The notes beneath the pieces were generated by a model that was given only the letters and a program-made list of their open reading frames with translations, was not told the origin of the DNA and did not search any database. A stretch of 64,000 nucleotides of DNA, from NCBI GenBank assembly GCA_013360215.1, contig JABWCP010000001.1, positions 1-64,000 on the forward strand, read 5' to 3'. Position 1 is the stretch's first letter. Every line of letters starts with the position of its first letter. The position numbers were made by a program, and so were the translations under genes. This stretch comes from a bacterium. GTDB lineage: Bacteria > CLD3 > SB21. Shown piece after piece: positions 62,884 through 64,000 of this stretch.

Positions 62884-63360
62884 TCACATCAAGGCTTCAC
62901 GCACCGCGGCTTCAAATTTGGCCTTGGATTGCAAACCGATCATGGTTTTTACGGATTTACCGTTTTTATCAATGATCACCGTCGTGGGAAATGCCTGCAC
63001 TTGAAACTGTTGGGCGAACGCATCGTCACCATACCATACCGGATAATTGATATTAAATTCTTTCACCGTCGGCTTCGAAGCTTCGGCGGATTCGGACTCG
63101 AGAAGAACACCGAGCACAACTACATCTTTGTCCTTCATTTCGTTATGCAAAGCGATGAGATCCGGAATTTCTTTTTTACATGGTCCGCACCACGTCGCCC
63201 AAATATTTAATAAAACCGTTTTGCCGCGGTATTGTGAAAGCGAAACGGTATTCCCGTCGAGATCTTTGATCGTAAAATCCACAGCGCCACCCGATCCGGG
63301 TTTATTGCAACCCGATAACATGAGTCCTGACAAAACAAATATCGCGAGAGACCAACGCAT
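62884..63360 (-). CDS. tlpA: TlpA-type thioredoxin lipoprotein
   Basis: 158 residues with lipoprotein signal (VLSGLMLSGC). Thioredoxin-like redoxin: FTIKDLDGNTVSLSQYRGKTVLLNIWATWCGPCKKEIPDLIA (CxxC active site WCGPC), VLGVLLESESAEA, VQAFPTTVIIDKNGK. It would reduce or deliver thiols in the periplasm, perhaps for cytochrome c maturation, which fits the heme proteins in this window. It starts 17 bases after the DsbD-like gene. Confidence 0.92.
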   Translation of the reverse strand: MRWSLAIFVLSGLMLSGCNKPGSGGAVDFTIKDLDGNTVSLSQYRGKTVLLNIWATWCGPCKKEIPDLIALHNEMKDKDVVVLGVLLESESAEASKPTVKEFNINYPVWYGDDAFAQQFQVQAFPTTVIIDKNGKSVKTMIGLQSKAKFEAAVREALM

Positions 63361-63377
63361 AAAAACTCCTTATGAAG

Positions 63378-64000
63378 TTATTTTTGACTTTTTTGTAATC
63401 CGTCAGCTAAAAATGATTTAAAAATTTCGGGGTCGCGTTCAAGCCCGCCGAAACGAGCCAATACTTTTTCATCGGGCGTGATGATAACGTAAAACGGCAA
63501 AGCTACACTGCCGACCAAACGCTGCTGCAATTCCTGATAACGTTCCATGTCTTCTCCAAAATCAGTCCACAGCCGCGTCAACACCATACGATCAAAGTAG
63601 GATTGAACGTCAGCGCGCGTAAACATGGTTTTTTCCATGAGGCGACAATTGGTGCAGGTTTTGCCGGTAAAATCAATAAACAACGGTTTGCCGGAAGTAC
63701 GGGCTTCACGAAGCGCGGCCTCGTAATTTTCGATCCATGTGCCGTGTGACTCTGTACTCTTGGCATTTCCGGCCGTACGCACTACGCCATAATCCGACGG
63801 TGGCAAATACGCATCCATATCAGCTTGTAACGGATTTCCGAAAAGCCCGCTGAGCAAATAGACCGTAAACGAAATAAATAAAAGTCCGGTCATCGTACGG
63901 CCAAAACCTATTTCTTCGACTTCATCTTCGACAGACCAGCGAATTTTCCCCAACAGATAAATACCGCTGACGCCAAACAATGTGATCCATATCGAAAGCA
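63378..64000 (-). CDS. dsbD: DsbD-like thiol:disulfide interchange protein, C-terminal part
   Basis: Truncated by the window edge on its 5' side; the frame is open through 64000 (the TTG at 63980 is not the true start). The visible part has a last membrane helix (MTGLLFISFTVYLLSGLFG) and a C-terminal thioredoxin-like domain with CxxC: LFIDFTGKTCTNCRLMEKTMF, VLTRLWTDFGEDMERYQEL and FYVIITPDEKVLARFGG. DsbD carries electrons across the inner membrane to periplasmic thioredoxins such as TlpA downstream. Confidence 0.9.
   Translation of the reverse strand, partial: LSIWITLFGVSGIYLLGKIRWSVEDEVEEIGFGRTMTGLLFISFTVYLLSGLFGNPLQADMDAYLPPSDYGVVRTAGNAKSTESHGTWIENYEAALREARTSGKPLFIDFTGKTCTNCRLMEKTMFTRADVQSYFDRMVLTRLWTDFGEDMERYQELQQRLVGSVALPFYVIITPDEKVLARFGGLERDPEIFKSFLADGLQKSQK

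Overview
The window is bacterial chromosome of moderate GC with dense, mostly single-copy housekeeping genes. No rRNA, CRISPR array, insertion sequence, integrase or phage gene was seen. Several traits point to the FCB group (Bacteroidota, Ignavibacteria, Calditrichota and relatives) or a neighbouring candidate phylum: a PorX-type response regulator with a PglZ domain, a 2,234-residue secreted protein built of lamin-tail domains with a FlgD-like C-terminal domain, a heme-domain/DUF5777-like barrel protein, and many lipoproteins. PurL is the small type that needs PurS and PurQ. The phylum is an inference. Recognisable promoters are sigma70-like: TTGAnn, a 17-base spacer, then TATATT or a similar -10.

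Layout. 1-1600 holds dnaX on the minus strand. It has an A10 run followed by an early stop, and an open -1 frame that runs off the window, so both a short (gamma-like) and a long (tau-like) product are predicted. 1768-2139 holds the SRP RNA, tRNA-Tyr and tRNA-Thr. 2.3-7.0 kb holds a CNNM/CBS transporter, corA and purL. 7.1-10.8 kb holds porX and an SNF2/RapA-like ATPase. 10.9-13.3 kb holds small envelope proteins and a ferritin. 13.4-15.2 kb holds a lipoprotein and a deoxyhypusine-synthase-like gene. 15.25-16.5 kb is an arsR-arsM arsenic operon, followed by an unusual 128-base structured intergenic element. 16.7-23.9 kb holds fumC, small envelope genes, a SelA-like mini-ORF, a large AsmA-GT51 fusion, a nucleoside transporter, an HPt protein and coaE.

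24-27 kb is ltaE-deoC-fbp (two acetaldehyde-linked aldolases plus fructose bisphosphatase). 27-29.8 kb is a molybdate operon, modA-mop-modB-modC. 30-34 kb holds a YhcC-type radical SAM protein, an eRF1-like (baeRF) protein and a pair of monoheme proteins, one fused to a barrel. 34-40.2 kb is a signalling block: a receiver protein, a 1,181-residue HPt protein and a beta-helix/TonB protein. 40.3-43.6 kb is ribD-lysE-gph-DUF58. 43.8-47.6 kb holds a GbsR-like regulator, a polyprenyl synthase, cutA and lepA. 47.7-56.3 kb holds a TPR/periplasmic-binding protein and the giant lamin-tail protein. 56.4-62.7 kb is a tight minus-strand run, ggt-folD-mce-nucleosidase-spore photoproduct lyase-like-SDR-outer membrane protein. 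62.9-64 kb is the end of a thiol-redox operon (dsbD-tlpA).

Most genes are ordinary. The parts most worth a second look are the dnaX slippage site, the HPt/receiver/TonB signalling block, the heme-barrel fusion, the structured element after arsM, the PorX-SNF2 pairing, the SelA-like mini-protein, and the photolyase-like radical SAM gene overlapping a nucleosidase gene. The only gene-free stretch over 300 bases for proteins (1600-2341) is filled by stable RNA genes, their promoter and a terminator.
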